From Nymphalis io (Eukaryota; Arthropoda; Insecta; Lepidoptera; Nymphalidae): a stretch of 64,000 nt of DNA. Positions 11,694-22,065 of the stretch are shown piece after piece. A model generated the notes under the pieces. It was not told where the DNA came from, made no database searches, and worked only from the letters and a program-made list of their open reading frames with translations. The stretch spans positions 918,001-982,000 of the forward strand of contig NC_065913.1 in assembly GCF_905147045.1 (NCBI RefSeq). Direction: 5' to 3'. The translations under genes and the position numbers were made by a program. How positions within the stretch are numbered: the first letter of the stretch is position 1; every line of letters begins with the position of its first letter.

Positions 11694-11877
11694 TTCCTTC
11701 TAATATTATTAATGCGAAAGTGAGTTTGTTTGTTACATTTACACGTCTTACTTACTCAGAAAATCATCATGAAATTTTGCATACAATGTATATTAGTTAG
11801 GGATACAGAAAAGGATATACCTACCTAACATCTTTGAAATTTCAATTTTAATTCTTTACCTAACATCTTTTTAATTT
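11694..11877 (+). repeat. Rep-F, left part of a copy split by SINE-B and a LINE
   Basis: AATATTATTAATGCGAAAGT, then TCATCATGAAATTTTGCATA. The typical rep-F terminus does not follow here but appears at 16546-16581, beyond the inserted SINE-B and LINE. Confidence 0.65.
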
Positions 11878-12153
11878 GACGAGCCGGTTGGCGTGGTTGG
11901 TAGATACTTGCCTTTCACGCCGAAGGTTGTGGGTTCGATTCCCACCCAGGACAGACATTTGTGTGCATGAACATGTCTGTTTGTCCTGAGTCTGGGTGTA
12001 ATTATCTATATTAGTATGTATTTCCAAAAAAAAAGTAGTATATGTAGTATATCAGTTGTCTGGTTTCCATAGTACAAGCTTTGCACAAGCTTAATTTGGG
12101 ATCAGATAGCCGTTTCTGAAAAATGTCCCAGGATATTATTATTATTATTATTT
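11878..12153 (+). repeat. SINE-B copy with (ATT)n tail
   Basis: tRNA-like head: box A-like TTGGCGTGGTTGGTAGATAC, an anticodon-arm-like CCTTTCACG and box B GGTTCGATTCC at about 11934. The body contains ACATTTGTGTGCATGAACAT and ATCAGTTGTCTGGTTTCCAT and ends GTCCCAGGAT(ATT)n at 12135-12153. The head resembles a tRNA with a CTTTCAC loop, perhaps Glu. The tail was then used as target by the adjacent LINE. Confidence 0.9.
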
Positions 12154-12235
12154 CTATTTAACTTTTAAAGTTTCTCTTCTTTCGAAGGGTTTAAACCTAA
12201 AACGCGGGCTGCAGCCAAGCGTTAAAGAGTGTTGC

Positions 12236-12962
12236 TTATATTAGAAACGTTGATGATAAAGTGGATGATGATATAAACTTCCGGGTGATAAGGCAGGTGT
12301 TAAGGATAACGGCTTTTTGAAGTATATGGAGGACATATGTTGGCATTTGTAAGGTATTCAGACTTTGTGTCAAGGACTTTGGCACGATACCTGTGGATGA
12401 TAGGACTATTGGGACTATGTGTACTGTTTGTGCTACGCAATGGAGCGTTTTAATTTCTATGGCGAGATCTTGATATTTATTTAACTTTTCAAATATTGTG
12501 GTTTGTATTTTATGTGAATTAGGAACGGCTATATCGATAAGATAAACAATTCTATTGATTTTATCATGAACGGTCTATTATATGTATATCTGGTCTATTA
12601 TAACAGATAGTTTTGTCTGTTATTATTGTTCTATCCCAGTAGAATTTGTGGTTTCTATTGTCTAATACACTTTCCAGTTTATATTTGTAATATGGATTCA
12701 TTTCTGTTAAAAGTTTATATTTGTATGCTAAATGTTGGTGTATGATTGCAGCCACTTGATCATGTCGATGCTTATAATCGGTCTGTGCAAGAGATTTGCA
12801 AGCCCCCGTTATGTGTTGAATAGTTTCAGAGGCTGCGTTACAGTGTCTACATAAGTCAGTAGGTTGATGATGATCCTTCATTATGTACTTCCTATAGTTA
12901 CGAGTTGCTATTATTTGGTCTTGAATGGCGAGCATAAAACCTTCAGTCTCGGAACAGTTCAC
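12236..12962 (-). pseudogene. R4/Dong-type ORF, zinc finger and restriction-like endonuclease
   Basis: The 132-codon frame at 12564-12962 holds a CCHC finger (C38, C41, H50, C55, spacing C-x2-C-x8-H-x4-C) and, at residues 123-125, RPD, the first catalytic motif of the restriction-like endonuclease. After a frame break near 12560 the - strand continues with YLIDIAVPN (second acidic residue), IVPIVLSSTGIVPK and LQKAVILNTC, stopping at TAA 12236-12238. In live elements this domain nicks the target to prime reverse transcription. Both catalytic segments are visible, but they lie in different frames. Confidence 0.8.
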
Positions 12963-13596
12963 CTTGTTTGAACCATTCGTTCGACTTCTCTTTGTCGACG
13001 TGGGGTTGGTTCAAATAGGCTCGGTGCCTCCCGTGCAGTGTTTTTTCAGCCCATGCTAACATTTGTTGTTGTGTACTTATGATATGTTCGTTTACTTGAG
13101 TGTTTTTGTCATGTAGGTTTAATGGTGTAAGCTTTTTGTCTATTTCTGTTGCGTGTCTATGTAGAGGTGAGTGTTCGGATTTATCATGGAAGTATGCTCT
13201 GAGTGAGAGTATCTGCTTATTATGTAAATTGTGTATGTCTATTAATCCCCTTCCTCCTTCTTTGCGTGGTAGTGTGAGCCTTTGAATACAAGATTTTGGA
13301 TGATGTTTCCTATATTTAGTGAAGTGAGTGTTTATAGTTCGCTGTAATTTTTTTATGTCACATTTTGACCATTGTACTATTCCGAAAGAGTACGTAAGTA
13401 AGGGCATGGCAAATGTGTTAATAGTTTTTATTGTGTTTTTAGAGTTAAAGTGTGTCTTTAATACGAGATTTAATCGGTGCGAGAATTTTGTAAGCAGTTC
13501 TTGTTTTGTCGTAGTTTGTAGTATTTGCCTAGATTGTTTAAAATTAAGGTATTTATATGTGCTTTGTTCATCCATTGGTTCAATTTGTTCACCCAT
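12943..13596 (-). pseudogene. R4/Dong-type ORF, region after the RT (thumb and linker)
   Basis: A 217-codon open stretch containing TYKYLNFKQSRQI, INTFAMPLLTYSFGIVQWSK, LTLPRKEGGRGLIDIHNLHN and LHGRHRAYLNQP. This is the region linking the reverse transcriptase to the zinc finger in the R4 clade. It overlaps the next frame by 20 bases, so one frameshift near 12950 separates the two parts. The listed start near 13596 is only the first start-like codon; the frame belongs to the larger broken ORF. Confidence 0.75.
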
Positions 13597-13605
13597 TTTG
13601 AGTGT

Positions 13606-14880
13606 TTAGCTATTATTAAGGATTTTTCCTTTCGAGATTGACAGAATTTTGCACTTGTCGACACCGAATTTCATATGAATATATTTTGAGAACTGTTCCG
13701 TAATGCTTGCTAACTCAAGCAGCGTGTTTTTGTCAGTGGAGTAAAGTTTTATATCGTCCATGTACATGAGGTGTGATACGTTATATTGGGTGTTATTACC
13801 GTAAAGTGTGAATCCTGTATTGGTTTTATTTAACAAGAGTGAATGAGGGTTTAAGGCCAAGCAAAACTCAGAGCGTCTCCTTGAAAAATTCCTCGTTGGA
13901 TACGAATTGGTTCAGTAGTTAGAGATTTCATGGACGATTATTTTATTTTTAATACAGTTTGCCAGTTTTGCATAGAATTTTGAAGAAATGATATGAGGGT
14001 TGGGTTTATTTTATACAATTTTAAGACATACAATAACCAGCTATGCGGGACTGAATCAAAGGCTTTTTGATAATCAATAAACATAGTATGGATATCTGAT
14101 TTTGATTTTACCGCACTACTTAAAATGATTGCATCAAAAGTAAGCTGCTCCTTACAACCTTGGCCATTTTTTCTACACCCCTTTTGCTGTTCGGCTAATA
14201 TATTATGTTTAGTTAAATGTTTGTATATTTCTTCACTTATGCAAGCTGATAAAATTTTATATATGGTTTGTAATCAAGTTACTGGTCGGTATTTATCTGG
14301 ATTTGTGGTATCCTGTTTATCTTTAGGTACTAAGTATTTGATTCCATGTGTTATATATTTCGGTTGTAAATGTGGTGATTGAATGAATGTATTTAAGTAC
14401 TTATGTATGTATGAGTGTGTGCTACTAAATTTCTTGTACCAATAGTTGTGAATATTGTCTGAGCCTGGGGATTTCCAATTGTGTATTCGTTTGATATCTA
14501 TAATGTTTCTATTGATATGAATTTAAACTCCATCTCTGGAATATGTGTAGTTGTTTCGGTAACCCAGTTTGCATGTTCATTATGTTCTATGAGGTTTTCC
14601 CATGTCTTAGCCCAGAATTGTCGAAATATTTCAGGTGGAGGTATTTCTAGATTTTGCTCATTTGCAATTAGATAATAAATTTCTATAGAAGATTTTTTTC
14701 ATTGTTAGCAAATGTTTTGTTTTCTATTTTACGGGCAGTACACGTCAAATATCTCCTAAGTCTACTAGCTGCTGCATTGAGTTTCTGTTTTAAGGTATCT
14801 AAGAAGTGTTCTATATGCGTGTTTGTATTTTCATATTGTGCGTGTGATTGATATTGTGTCTTTATGAGTTCTATTCTAGC
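13606..14880 (-). pseudogene. R4/Dong-type ORF, reverse transcriptase domain (broken)
   Basis: In order on the - strand, across several frames: WKSPGSDNIHNYWYKKF, ITHGIKYLVPKD region, DKYRPVT, the motif A segment FIDYQKAFDSVPHSWLL (about 14050-14100), the motif B segment RGIFQGDALS (about 13890), and motif C MYMDD inside an 84-codon frame at 13606-13860. At least one stop after YRPVT and frame changes before motif A and after motif B inactivate it. The catalytic aspartates themselves (one in motif A, two in YMDD) are preserved. Catalyses target-primed reverse transcription in live relatives. Confidence 0.8.
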
Positions 14881-14889
14881 TACTACTTT

Positions 14890-15690
14890 TCAGTTTCTAT
14901 TTCCTCTAAAAAATTGTGTTAACCTGCCAATATTGACTCGCAATTTCCTTATTTCATTTTCTAATCTTCTTTGCCAGCTATGTTTTCTGAATGATTTGTT
15001 TTGATGGTTGTTTTGTGTTGAGAATGTCATTCTTGCCCCATTACATTTAGCTGCTGTCCATGCGGCACAGTAAATTATTGTCTGTAGAGTGATAAAATCA
15101 CAGTAAATTATTGTCTGTAGAGTGATAAAATCAGTATCAGTGTTTACAAATTTTGTCAGTATCATCGTATCTATGTATTTCATTATTAATGAAAACTTTT
15201 TAGAAGTCCTTTGTTTAGGAATGTATGGTCTGCTAGTTGGTTCAGTATCACGAAAATGTTCTAGAGCATGTACGAATGTGTTCTCTATTTCGGTGTTTAC
15301 TTCTAAGGTAGTATTAAGCTTTGATTGCGTGTTTTTGAGGTGCTCCATATCATGATCGTGGGTGATACTTTCTATGTTTTGTTCATCGATAGGGGTTGAT
15401 GTAACGGAGTCAATGCATGTAACTGTAGTGTTTTGTATTTTCCTAGCTTGTGAGTTTGTTTCTGAATTAGATTTGAATGCATCGTAGTGTGTAAAATTAC
15501 TTTGTTCTGTTGTTTGTAAATGTTCATTATCTGTGTCTTCCGTTATTGTGTGTGTATAATATAATTCATCTGCTACTTGTTGTTTAATTAGTGTTAATCT
15601 ATATTGCTTAATATATTTATTATTTATTATTGCCCTTCGTTGATTTGCTAATCTTTGCTCGTAATGTGTGTAAACTCTGTGTATAAGTTT
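14890..15690 (-). pseudogene. R4/Dong-type ORF, pre-reverse-transcriptase region
   Basis: From about 15690 the - strand reads QRLANQRRAIINNKYIKQYR, an acidic Thr-rich stretch, then RPYIPKQ, YCAAWTAAKCNGARM and WQRRLENEIRKLRVNIGRL, the conserved block just before the RT in this clade. The segment holds an in-frame 33-bp tandem duplication (15068-15133) that repeats the 11 residues CDFITLQTIIY, one repeat more than expected. Broken from the RT by a stop near 14890. Confidence 0.7.
15068..15133. repeat. 33-bp tandem duplication within the LINE ORF
   Basis: CAGTAAATTATTGTCTGTAG with the following 13 bases occurs twice without change. In frame on the - strand, it duplicates 11 residues. Confidence 0.95.
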
Positions 15691-15856
15691 ATAAACTCTT
15701 CATACAAACGTTTTCTATAAGCGGTCTTTTCAGTCTATCTTGTGTTACTTTGAAATTAATCCTAATAATTGCTTCATTGCATTCATTTGTTCATTTCATA
15801 CGTTTTCCTGTTAGTGTGTTAAGCGATGTTTCAAGATTTGTAGCGTATTGTTGTTG

Positions 15857-16162
15857 TTATCTATAAATTTTATATGTAATAAAGAAAGATATGATTTTGT
15901 GTCTGATTCTAAATTTGTAAGTACGTAGGATGAACTTATTCATTTCCATACTCCATTTTTTACGTTTTTTTACGCCACTGGTGGTGGGCACAGGTTCACT
16001 GACAAAATTTGTCTCCTGTGCAACATCCGCCAGTTGAGCACCGGTTGATGATGAATTTGGTGAAGATGCATACAAAATTGGTGATGAAGAGGGTATTGAT
16101 GGGAATAAAGATTTGTAGGATGAATTAGATGTCTGCATGGACTCTTCTTCTAACGATGGCAC
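15857..16162 (-). pseudogene. R4/Dong-type ORF, N-terminal block
   Basis: Opens with ATG at 16160-16162. The first 70 residues are Ser/Pro-rich and low in structure, followed by a basic KKRKKW and WSMEMNKFILRTY, a motif also found at the N-terminus of related elements, probably nucleic-acid binding. The frame then ends in A+T-rich sequence at 15857, which I read as degeneration, because downstream regions of the same strand continue the expected protein in other frames. The 5' UTR upstream to 16514 contains no long frame. Confidence 0.6.
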
Positions 16163-16513
16163 GTTCGCCTGTATATATATATATATTTTGTTTTAGACCT
16201 AGTTATCATATTATTCCTACGAGTGGCTAGGGACATAAAAGTCAATCACAGCAGAGCCCTGCATTCACTGTGATAAGGGTAAATTAAATTAGAGGTCCCC
16301 TTGTCTCTAAAGTTCGCATACTAACGACTAAGCACCCCCTTAGTCATGGAGCCCTCGGCGTACGCTGTTCCACCTTGGCTTGGGTTGTATCTCTCTTGGT
16401 CTGTCTTCTTATCTTAGGCCAATCCAGCATGAATAGGTCTTTTGGCTTAGCCCTAAGAATCATTGAAGCGCACAAGCCCCATCACGTCGGCAACGTAAAG
16501 ATACGTCGGTGGG

Positions 16514-16514
<1 letters not shown>

Positions 16515-16545
<31 letters not shown>
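16515..16545. repeat. (TTA)n array at the LINE 5' junction
   Basis: About ten TTA units directly flank the 5' end of the R4/Dong-type element. Together with the ATT array at the other end they are the split or duplicated target. Confidence 0.9.
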
Positions 16546-16581
16546 CTTCCACGTGTGAGCGAAGCCGCGGGCGTAAACTAG
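16546..16581 (+). repeat. Rep-F, right end of the split copy
   Basis: CGTGTGAGCGAAGCCGCGGG and GTAAACTAG, the rep-F terminus, resuming beyond the SINE-B and LINE insertions. Confidence 0.6.
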
Positions 16582-16794
16582 TTATAAAAACAAAATTATT
16601 AAAACGTTGTAGCAATAGATAATCATAAATATAAGAGACATTTTAAAGAATCTTATGAAATAAATCTTCCGCTATTAGGTTAGATCGAATCCCCAGCATC
16701 CCTTAGTATGATAAAGGTGCCATAATTCTTATAACACTAGTGTTAAGGGTAGGGTAGTGTTACTGTACGAATGTAAGCGATTTAAGTATTAATA

Positions 16795-16850
16795 TATAAT
16801 AATATTATATATGCGAAAGTTTGTCTGTTACGCTTTCCATGTACGATGTT
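16795..16850 (+). repeat. Rep-F fragment
   Basis: ATGCGAAAGTTTGTCTGTTA CGCTTTC block only; the rest is unrecognisable. Confidence 0.5.
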
Positions 16851-17392
16851 TTTATTTATATTTTAAGGCATATATTTTTATTAAGATTAAGATAAAAAGA
16901 GAATAATGTCGCGGCAATTCAAGGTCGAATTTTGTTTTTTTTATCTGTATTCATGTTTATTCACATTCGTGTCGCAAAAGTTATAATAAAAATATCAGTG
17001 AGACATATACATAAATAAACTACACATCTTACCCTTTAGATAAAATATTAAGAATAAATTAAGAATTAATGAAATGTCTATTTGGTAAATTATAACAAAC
17101 TCAAGGATTATCATGATCAAAAATCAAGCTTTTCACATGCAAATTACATTTAAACGCGATCTATTCACACAAGCCCTTAACCGTAGTCCTTGGATTTACA
17201 TACCACATTTCGCCCCAGCCTACTTAGAGTACGGTTGATTTATGCCGCGTCTCCCCTGTCTTAAGATATGCCTTTGATTATAAGAGGAAGCGACTTTGGT
17301 ACCTTGCTTGATTTAATTAAAATCACAAATATGGACCAAGTTAATATACTTTATACTAATTAAATACATAATATATATAATTTTAAAAATCC
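16851..17392. other. No gene seen
   Basis: A+T-rich; a slightly richer patch at 17195-17290 has no frame I can support. Confidence 0.45.
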
Positions 17393-17655
17393 GAGGTGGC
17401 CTGGTATTAAGAACGCGTGAATCTTAACCGATGATCGTGGCTTCAAACCCGGGCAAGCACCACTGAATTTTCATGTGCTTAATTTGTAATTATAATTCAT
17501 CTCGTGCTTGACGGTGAAGGAAAACATAGTAAAGAAACCGGCATGTGTCGAATTTCACTTAAATTCTGCCACATGTGTATCCAACAACCCGCATTGGAGC
17601 AGCGTGGTGAAATAAGCTTCAAACCTTCTCCTCAAAAAGGGAGAGGAGGCCTTAT
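17393..17655 (+). repeat. SINE-C copy
   Basis: Head CCGAGGTGGCCTGGTATTAA GAACGCG, box B-like GCTTCAAACCC, the TTTTCATGTGCTTAATTTG block and the CTCCTCAAAAAGGGAGAGGA end. Nearly full length. Confidence 0.85.
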
Positions 17656-18344
17656 ATATAATTTAATGTTATTTGAAATCAAATAAAATATAATGGGAAA
17701 GAAATATAATTATAAAGTGCATGATTGAACTGTCCAATAAAAAATATGTAACAATTTGCTTAAAAATGATAATAATAATTATAAAAAGTTTATTTAACAC
17801 ATAAATATCATATAAACAATAATATATAATGGACATTGATGCGTCAATAACTCAATGGTTTACGGGAACGCAAGTATAGTACAAATACACCATAAATATA
17901 TAATTATATACATATATATTTATAGTGGTCATCACCACCCATTTTACACTTTTTTTTGTTATGTTACACTGGCTCAATTCAAATATAATTGTAATTCAAT
18001 GCTGAATTGTATTCATTCCTGCCACCATCCCAAACAGCTATTTTTAATTTTGATTTGTATATCTTATACCTTGTACCACAATAGCGACCTCAGTTATTGG
18101 TGGAGAAATTGCGAAATTTTATATATTTTTTCTCTCATGTGACAGTTTTTCAATGTCTCCGAAAACGAATTGATTTATTTCCTCTCTCGAGTTTTCCCTA
18201 ATTGATACGAACGTATTTTCACCGAAGTTCCGAATGTTCGTATTGTATTAATTTTGTGTCGCATTCTCATGGAAATATTGCAAGCGCTGTTGTATTGATG
18301 TAAATATATATATTTTTCAATAGGTATTCAGAAGGATAAATAGA
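17656..18344. other. No gene seen
   Basis: A+T-rich. A 95-codon frame at 17855-18142 (+) is rich in Ile, Tyr and His from TA-repeat translation and is not convincing. Confidence 0.4.
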
Positions 18345-18425
18345 CAAGCTGATGGAGATTTGTCACCAGCATTAGTGGCCTATAGACATTGGCACTGTGA
18401 GAAATATTAAACATTACTTAATACC
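18345..18425 (-). repeat. Rep-A fragment
   Basis: GTGGCCTATAGACATTGGCA and the following AGAAATATTAA show a reverse rep-A end piece. Confidence 0.5.
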
Positions 18426-18527
18426 TTACTTACTTGCTTTACGTCCTATATTGACCTTGAATAGTTGTATAGTTAAATTTGGTATAAGCATAATATTTTG
18501 GTTGGTTTAAGCAACTACCTTTGTGGT

Positions 18528-18662
18528 CTAATAGCTAGTTTGTAAGGCCCCAGGTTCGAGTTCTGAGTCCAAGCCGGATCAGGCAAATAAAATTTTATTG
18601 TGTTTTTCTGTCAAGAAAATGTACTACTAGCTTCTGATAGCATCTCGAATTCTGGTAGTTAA
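18528..18662 (+). repeat. SINE-D head fragment
   Basis: GTGGTCTAATAGCTAGTTTG, box B-like GGTTCGAGTTC and GTGTTTTTCTGTCAAGAAAA; the 3' half is missing. Confidence 0.6.
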
Positions 18663-18889
18663 CAGTTTATGTATGTTTGTATATTTATTATAAATATTAT
18701 TTAATACAATAATATTATTAAAATATATTATATTATATTATGATATTTAAAGATTAAGTGTTCCAAAATAAAATTTCAATATTTAACAACATTTTATTTA
18801 AATATTTAACAATATTTAACGCTTCAACATTTAACAATCGAATCCAACATTAATTAAAATATATTAGCATAGTTGACAGTAAAGCGTAG

Positions 18890-19040
18890 TCGGTAAATGT
18901 CAATGCTGGACAAACATCTCTCTACACGACACATAATATGCTCACGATGTTTTCCTTAACTGCCGAACACGAGATAATGTATAAACAAAAATTAAACACA
19001 TGATTTGAACCCACGTCCTTCGGTTCGTCCAAAATTCACT
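18890..19040 (-). repeat. SINE-C fragment
   Basis: GCTCACGATGTTTTCCTTAA CTGCCGAACACGAGATAA, then ATGATTTGAACCCACGTCC (reversed box B). Confidence 0.6.
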
Positions 19041-19439
19041 GCAATATCAGGGTCCTTATACCTCTCGAATACAAAAATTAACAAATTTAATTTCAAAACG
19101 CCCACAAATTGATATAAAACTAATACCAAGTTTATCTTACAATGTTTAACTAATAGACGTAATACGAGGATTTATTTGAACACAAATTAAACTTTCAAGG
19201 CAAAAGGTATTTTACACTTGTGTAAAAAGGTCCCCCTCTTAAATGGGGGGGTAGCGTACTAAAGCAATCTATATATATTTACTGTACTTGGATGTATGTA
19301 TGGATATTGGATGTGGCTGTTTTGATTAAATAAATTAATTTGATGACCACAAAATTGAATTTATCCATGGATTTTATATTTGCTTAAATATATGTTTCTT
19401 TTAGAAGCACAGATTATGGTTCAAACTTATCTACTTTGT

Positions 19440-19556
19440 TTTAACCCGTCTGGGTAACCATCCACTCGTCATATAACCTATTGTCAAACAACAATCTTAG
19501 CATTGTTGTGTTCCGGTTGAAATGATGAGTGAGTCAATGTAACTACAGGTACAAAC
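19440..19556 (+). repeat. Rep-A fragment, 5' half
   Basis: CCCGTCTGGGTAACCATCCA and TTGTGTTCCGGTTGAAATGA; truncated after the CTACAGGTACAA block. Confidence 0.65.
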
Positions 19557-19680
19557 AAAAAATCAATCTTCCAACATGATGATTTCCTCCTAACCGATTC
19601 TGGTCAAGGCGTCCTTCTCAACCGAGACTAACCGTAACTGCGTAAGAGATATTATAGTGAGCTAGTGTTTCGCCCACGTA

Positions 19681-19697
19681 GTCCCCCCCCCCCCCTC
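19681..19697. repeat. Poly(C) run
   Basis: About 14 consecutive C bases, the longest C run in the window. Confidence 0.9.
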
Positions 19698-19773
19698 CAA
19701 TGCAGGTGTGCAGGTGTTAGGTTCAATTATACCTTCTATCCTTCCTGAAGTTCAAGCTTCATTGAATTCAATT

Positions 19774-19845
19774 TGGCAGTTTGGCCGTGATAGCGTAACT
19801 GAAAAACAGAGAGATAAATAGACAGATTCTCGTATTTATAGTATA
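19774..19845 (-). repeat. Rep-F fragment
   Basis: TTTGGCCGTGATAGCGTAAC and CTCGTATTTATAGTATAGAT correspond to the reversed rep-F start. Confidence 0.5.
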
Positions 19846-19950
19846 GATGAGTGCAAAGAGACAGGTACACTCTCTATTCGTCCTCTCTCACAATCGGACG
19901 GCAATCCGATGGGATTGGAATCAGGCGTAGTATCACAAGCTTTTCAAAGA
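19846..19950 (-). repeat. SINE-D fragment
   Basis: GGTACACTCTCTATTCGTCC and CGGACGGCAATCCGATGGGA, the reverse of the SINE-D body. Confidence 0.7.
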
Positions 19951-20298
19951 ACCCAAACTTTAACTGGCTACAAATTTCTAAAATAAAGAAATCAATCAAT
20001 ATTATTTACTAATCCGAGGTTCAAACCAAGAACGAGTCATAAGAAAGAAAACATTAATTTTCTAATTAGAATTAATAATAAATTATGAACTTCGTGAAGC
20101 GAATTCATTTCACGTACAAAGAGGTATTACACTTATGAACTACAAACTTTTAATGAGGAATATCTTGCACTAATTACAAAACTATGAAACTTTGAACTTT
20201 TAATTCAATAAACTAATTATCTCCAGACAAATGAATCTCAAATAATGGACTGGAAATTATCGCATAATGATTGTGAAAAGTCAGATAATGGTACATGA

Positions 20299-20523
20299 TT
20301 TGGATGGATACCATCCACCCGTCACGTATTCTACCACCAAATGGCAATTGTAGTGTTTCATTTGGAAGGGTCAGTGAGCCAGTAAAACTTCAGGCACAAG
20401 AGACTTAACATCGTAGTTCCCAAGGTTGGTTACGAAGTAAGGAATGGTTAATATTTCTTACAGCACTAAAGTATATGGGCGGTGGTGACCACTTCGTCCA
20501 TCTACATATGTCATAAAAAAAGA
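20299..20523 (+). repeat. Rep-A copy, diverged
   Basis: ATACCATCCACCCGTCACGT, CAAGAGACTTAACATCGTAG and GGTGGTGACCACTTCGTCCA with an A-rich tail. Confidence 0.75.
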
Positions 20524-20944
20524 AAATAAGTTAAAAATAATAACTCTACTGTTTATCAAAATCAATAAAAATACCAAGTCCAAATTTTCCTTGCCATTGT
20601 TTAAGGCGGGGAGTAATAATTCACTCAGCCCAAATGTTACACCAAGTTACATCGTTACACTTTGTACGATACATCTTGATTTGTCACGTTTTAGTATTGA
20701 CATTAGAGGAACGTGGGGTGAAATTTACTTGTGATATACGTACTAGGCATATGTATGTCCAAGTTTATATTTCATGGTTGGGGCAACGTAGCGCTAAACA
20801 CACGTAGGAATACAGCAGCCGTGCACATGCATTGAGGCATACAAACGAGTAGGTTGCATGTTAATGTATTCCACAACACATACAAGATTGACTTATTAAT
20901 TTGATTAAATATTATACTAATAAATAATTAAATTAAATATTATA

Positions 20945-21110
20945 CTGTAAATGTCCCCGTTGGTTTGGAGTATATTCCACCACACTGCTCAATTGACGGT
21001 GGCTTAATTTTAATGATCAGCAAATTGAATGTATCGATTTAGGTTCCCTCAAGATGTTGATCACTTCCGTCTACGAGAATATTTATAAGCACAAATTAAC
21101 AAAAATTAGT
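20945..21110 (-). repeat. SINE-C copy, old
   Basis: TATTCCACCACACTGCTCAA, CCCTCAAGATGTTGATCACT and AATATTTATAAGCACAAATT match the reversed SINE-C body. Confidence 0.45.
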
Positions 21111-21160
21111 GTTGCTCGGTCAGGTTTAAATGCCTAATCTTTGGGTAAAATTTTGGTGTT

Positions 21161-21215
21161 CTAGCCTGTAAATGTTCCACTGCTGGGTTAAAGCCTCCTT
21201 TTTCTTTTTGAGTTT
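21161..21215 (-). repeat. SINE-C end fragment
   Basis: TAGCCTGTAAATGTTCCACT GCTGGGTTAAAGCCTCC is the SINE-C 3' end, cut off after about 55 bases. Confidence 0.65.
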
Positions 21216-21282
21216 TAACCTAATGTTAATAACTTTCATTTTAAAACACAATAAATTTTATTTACTTCGTTCAATTATTTAT

Positions 21283-21578
21283 CTTTTTTTATGGAATAGA
21301 AAGGCGGACAAGCATATGAGCCACCAGATGGTAAGTGGTCAGCAACGCCCTTCAACATTGGCATTGGAAGAAATGTCACCCATCGCTTACAAAGCCTATG
21401 CGCCGCTATATATGCGAACTAAGATTTTGTGTCTCTTTTGCCTGTAATTACACTGGCTCACTCACGCATCAAACCGAAAAACAACAATATCAAGTACTGC
21501 TGTTGTGCGGTAGAATATCTGATGAGTGGGTGGTACCTACCCAGACGAGCTTGCACAAAGCACTACCACCAGTAAATT
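21283..21578 (-). repeat. Rep-A copy, full length
   Basis: From TTTTTTTATGGAATAGAAAG GCGGAC to CTACCACCAGTAAATTT. Some private changes (GCCTATGCGCCGCTATATAT), so of moderate age. Confidence 0.9.
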
Positions 21579-21889
21579 TCGAGCTAGTAAATCACTAAGC
21601 GGCTGAGTAAGTTTTGTTTTTCTGTTTCATTCTTATGTGCATTTTTTATCCTTTTTCTATTCGTAATATAATTATATTATTTATTATTTTACTCAACGAC
21701 AACAATTCTATTTATGGAAAATTTTAATTGAATTTATTTTACTATTTTGTCTGCTATGTTGTCAAACATGACACATAAGTTGTTTTGTCTCTGTAATTAA
21801 ACCAGTTCAAACATATTACACACCGTAATTCAATTGGCTATATTTCTTCCTTATTTAATAATAACATATAATGTAATATACATAACATA

Positions 21890-22065
21890 ACATAGTGTTA
21901 TTACAGGCAAAAGGGACATAACATCTTAGTTCCCAAGATAGGTGGCGCATTGGTGATGTAAGCGATGGTTAACATGTCTTACAATGCCAATGTCTATGGG
22001 CGTTAGTGACCACTTACCATCAGGTGGCCCATATGCTCGTCCGCCTTCCTTATCTATAAAAAAAG
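21890..22065 (+). repeat. Rep-A copy, 5'-truncated
   Basis: Starts within TTACAGGCAAAAGGGACATA and continues to CGTCCGCCTTCCTTATCTAT plus A7. Confidence 0.85.

Larger units (their letters stand above)
12154..16514 (-). mobile_element. R4/Dong-type non-LTR retrotransposon, nearly full length, inactive
   Basis: About 4.36 kb between two ATT/TTA arrays (12135-12153 and 16515-16545). Both ends abut TAA-type repeats, the target preference reported for Dong of Bombyx mori. Reading the - strand: a 5' UTR (about 16163-16514), a Lys-rich N-terminal block with a WSMEMNKFI motif, a pre-RT region, reverse transcriptase (IDYQKAFD, IFQGDALS, YMDD), a CCHC finger and a restriction-like endonuclease (RPD, IDIAVP). 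One long reading frame is expected; here it is broken by several stops and frameshifts, so the copy is dead. The target was the tail of a SINE-B, itself inside a rep-F. Confidence 0.85.

Noticed and set aside
11881..11945. tRNA gene-like sequence with box A and box B
   Set aside because: It is the head of a SINE-B; the acceptor and anticodon stems do not pair well and the same head recurs in five other places with a common body.
13100..14675. Several + strand frames of 60-93 codons within the LINE
   Set aside because: They are antisense to the R4/Dong-type reverse transcriptase, whose motifs are clear on the - strand.
16375..16581. 68-codon + strand frame with a poly-Tyr run
   Set aside because: Tyrosines come from the (TTA)n array; the rest is LINE 5' UTR and the rep-F end.
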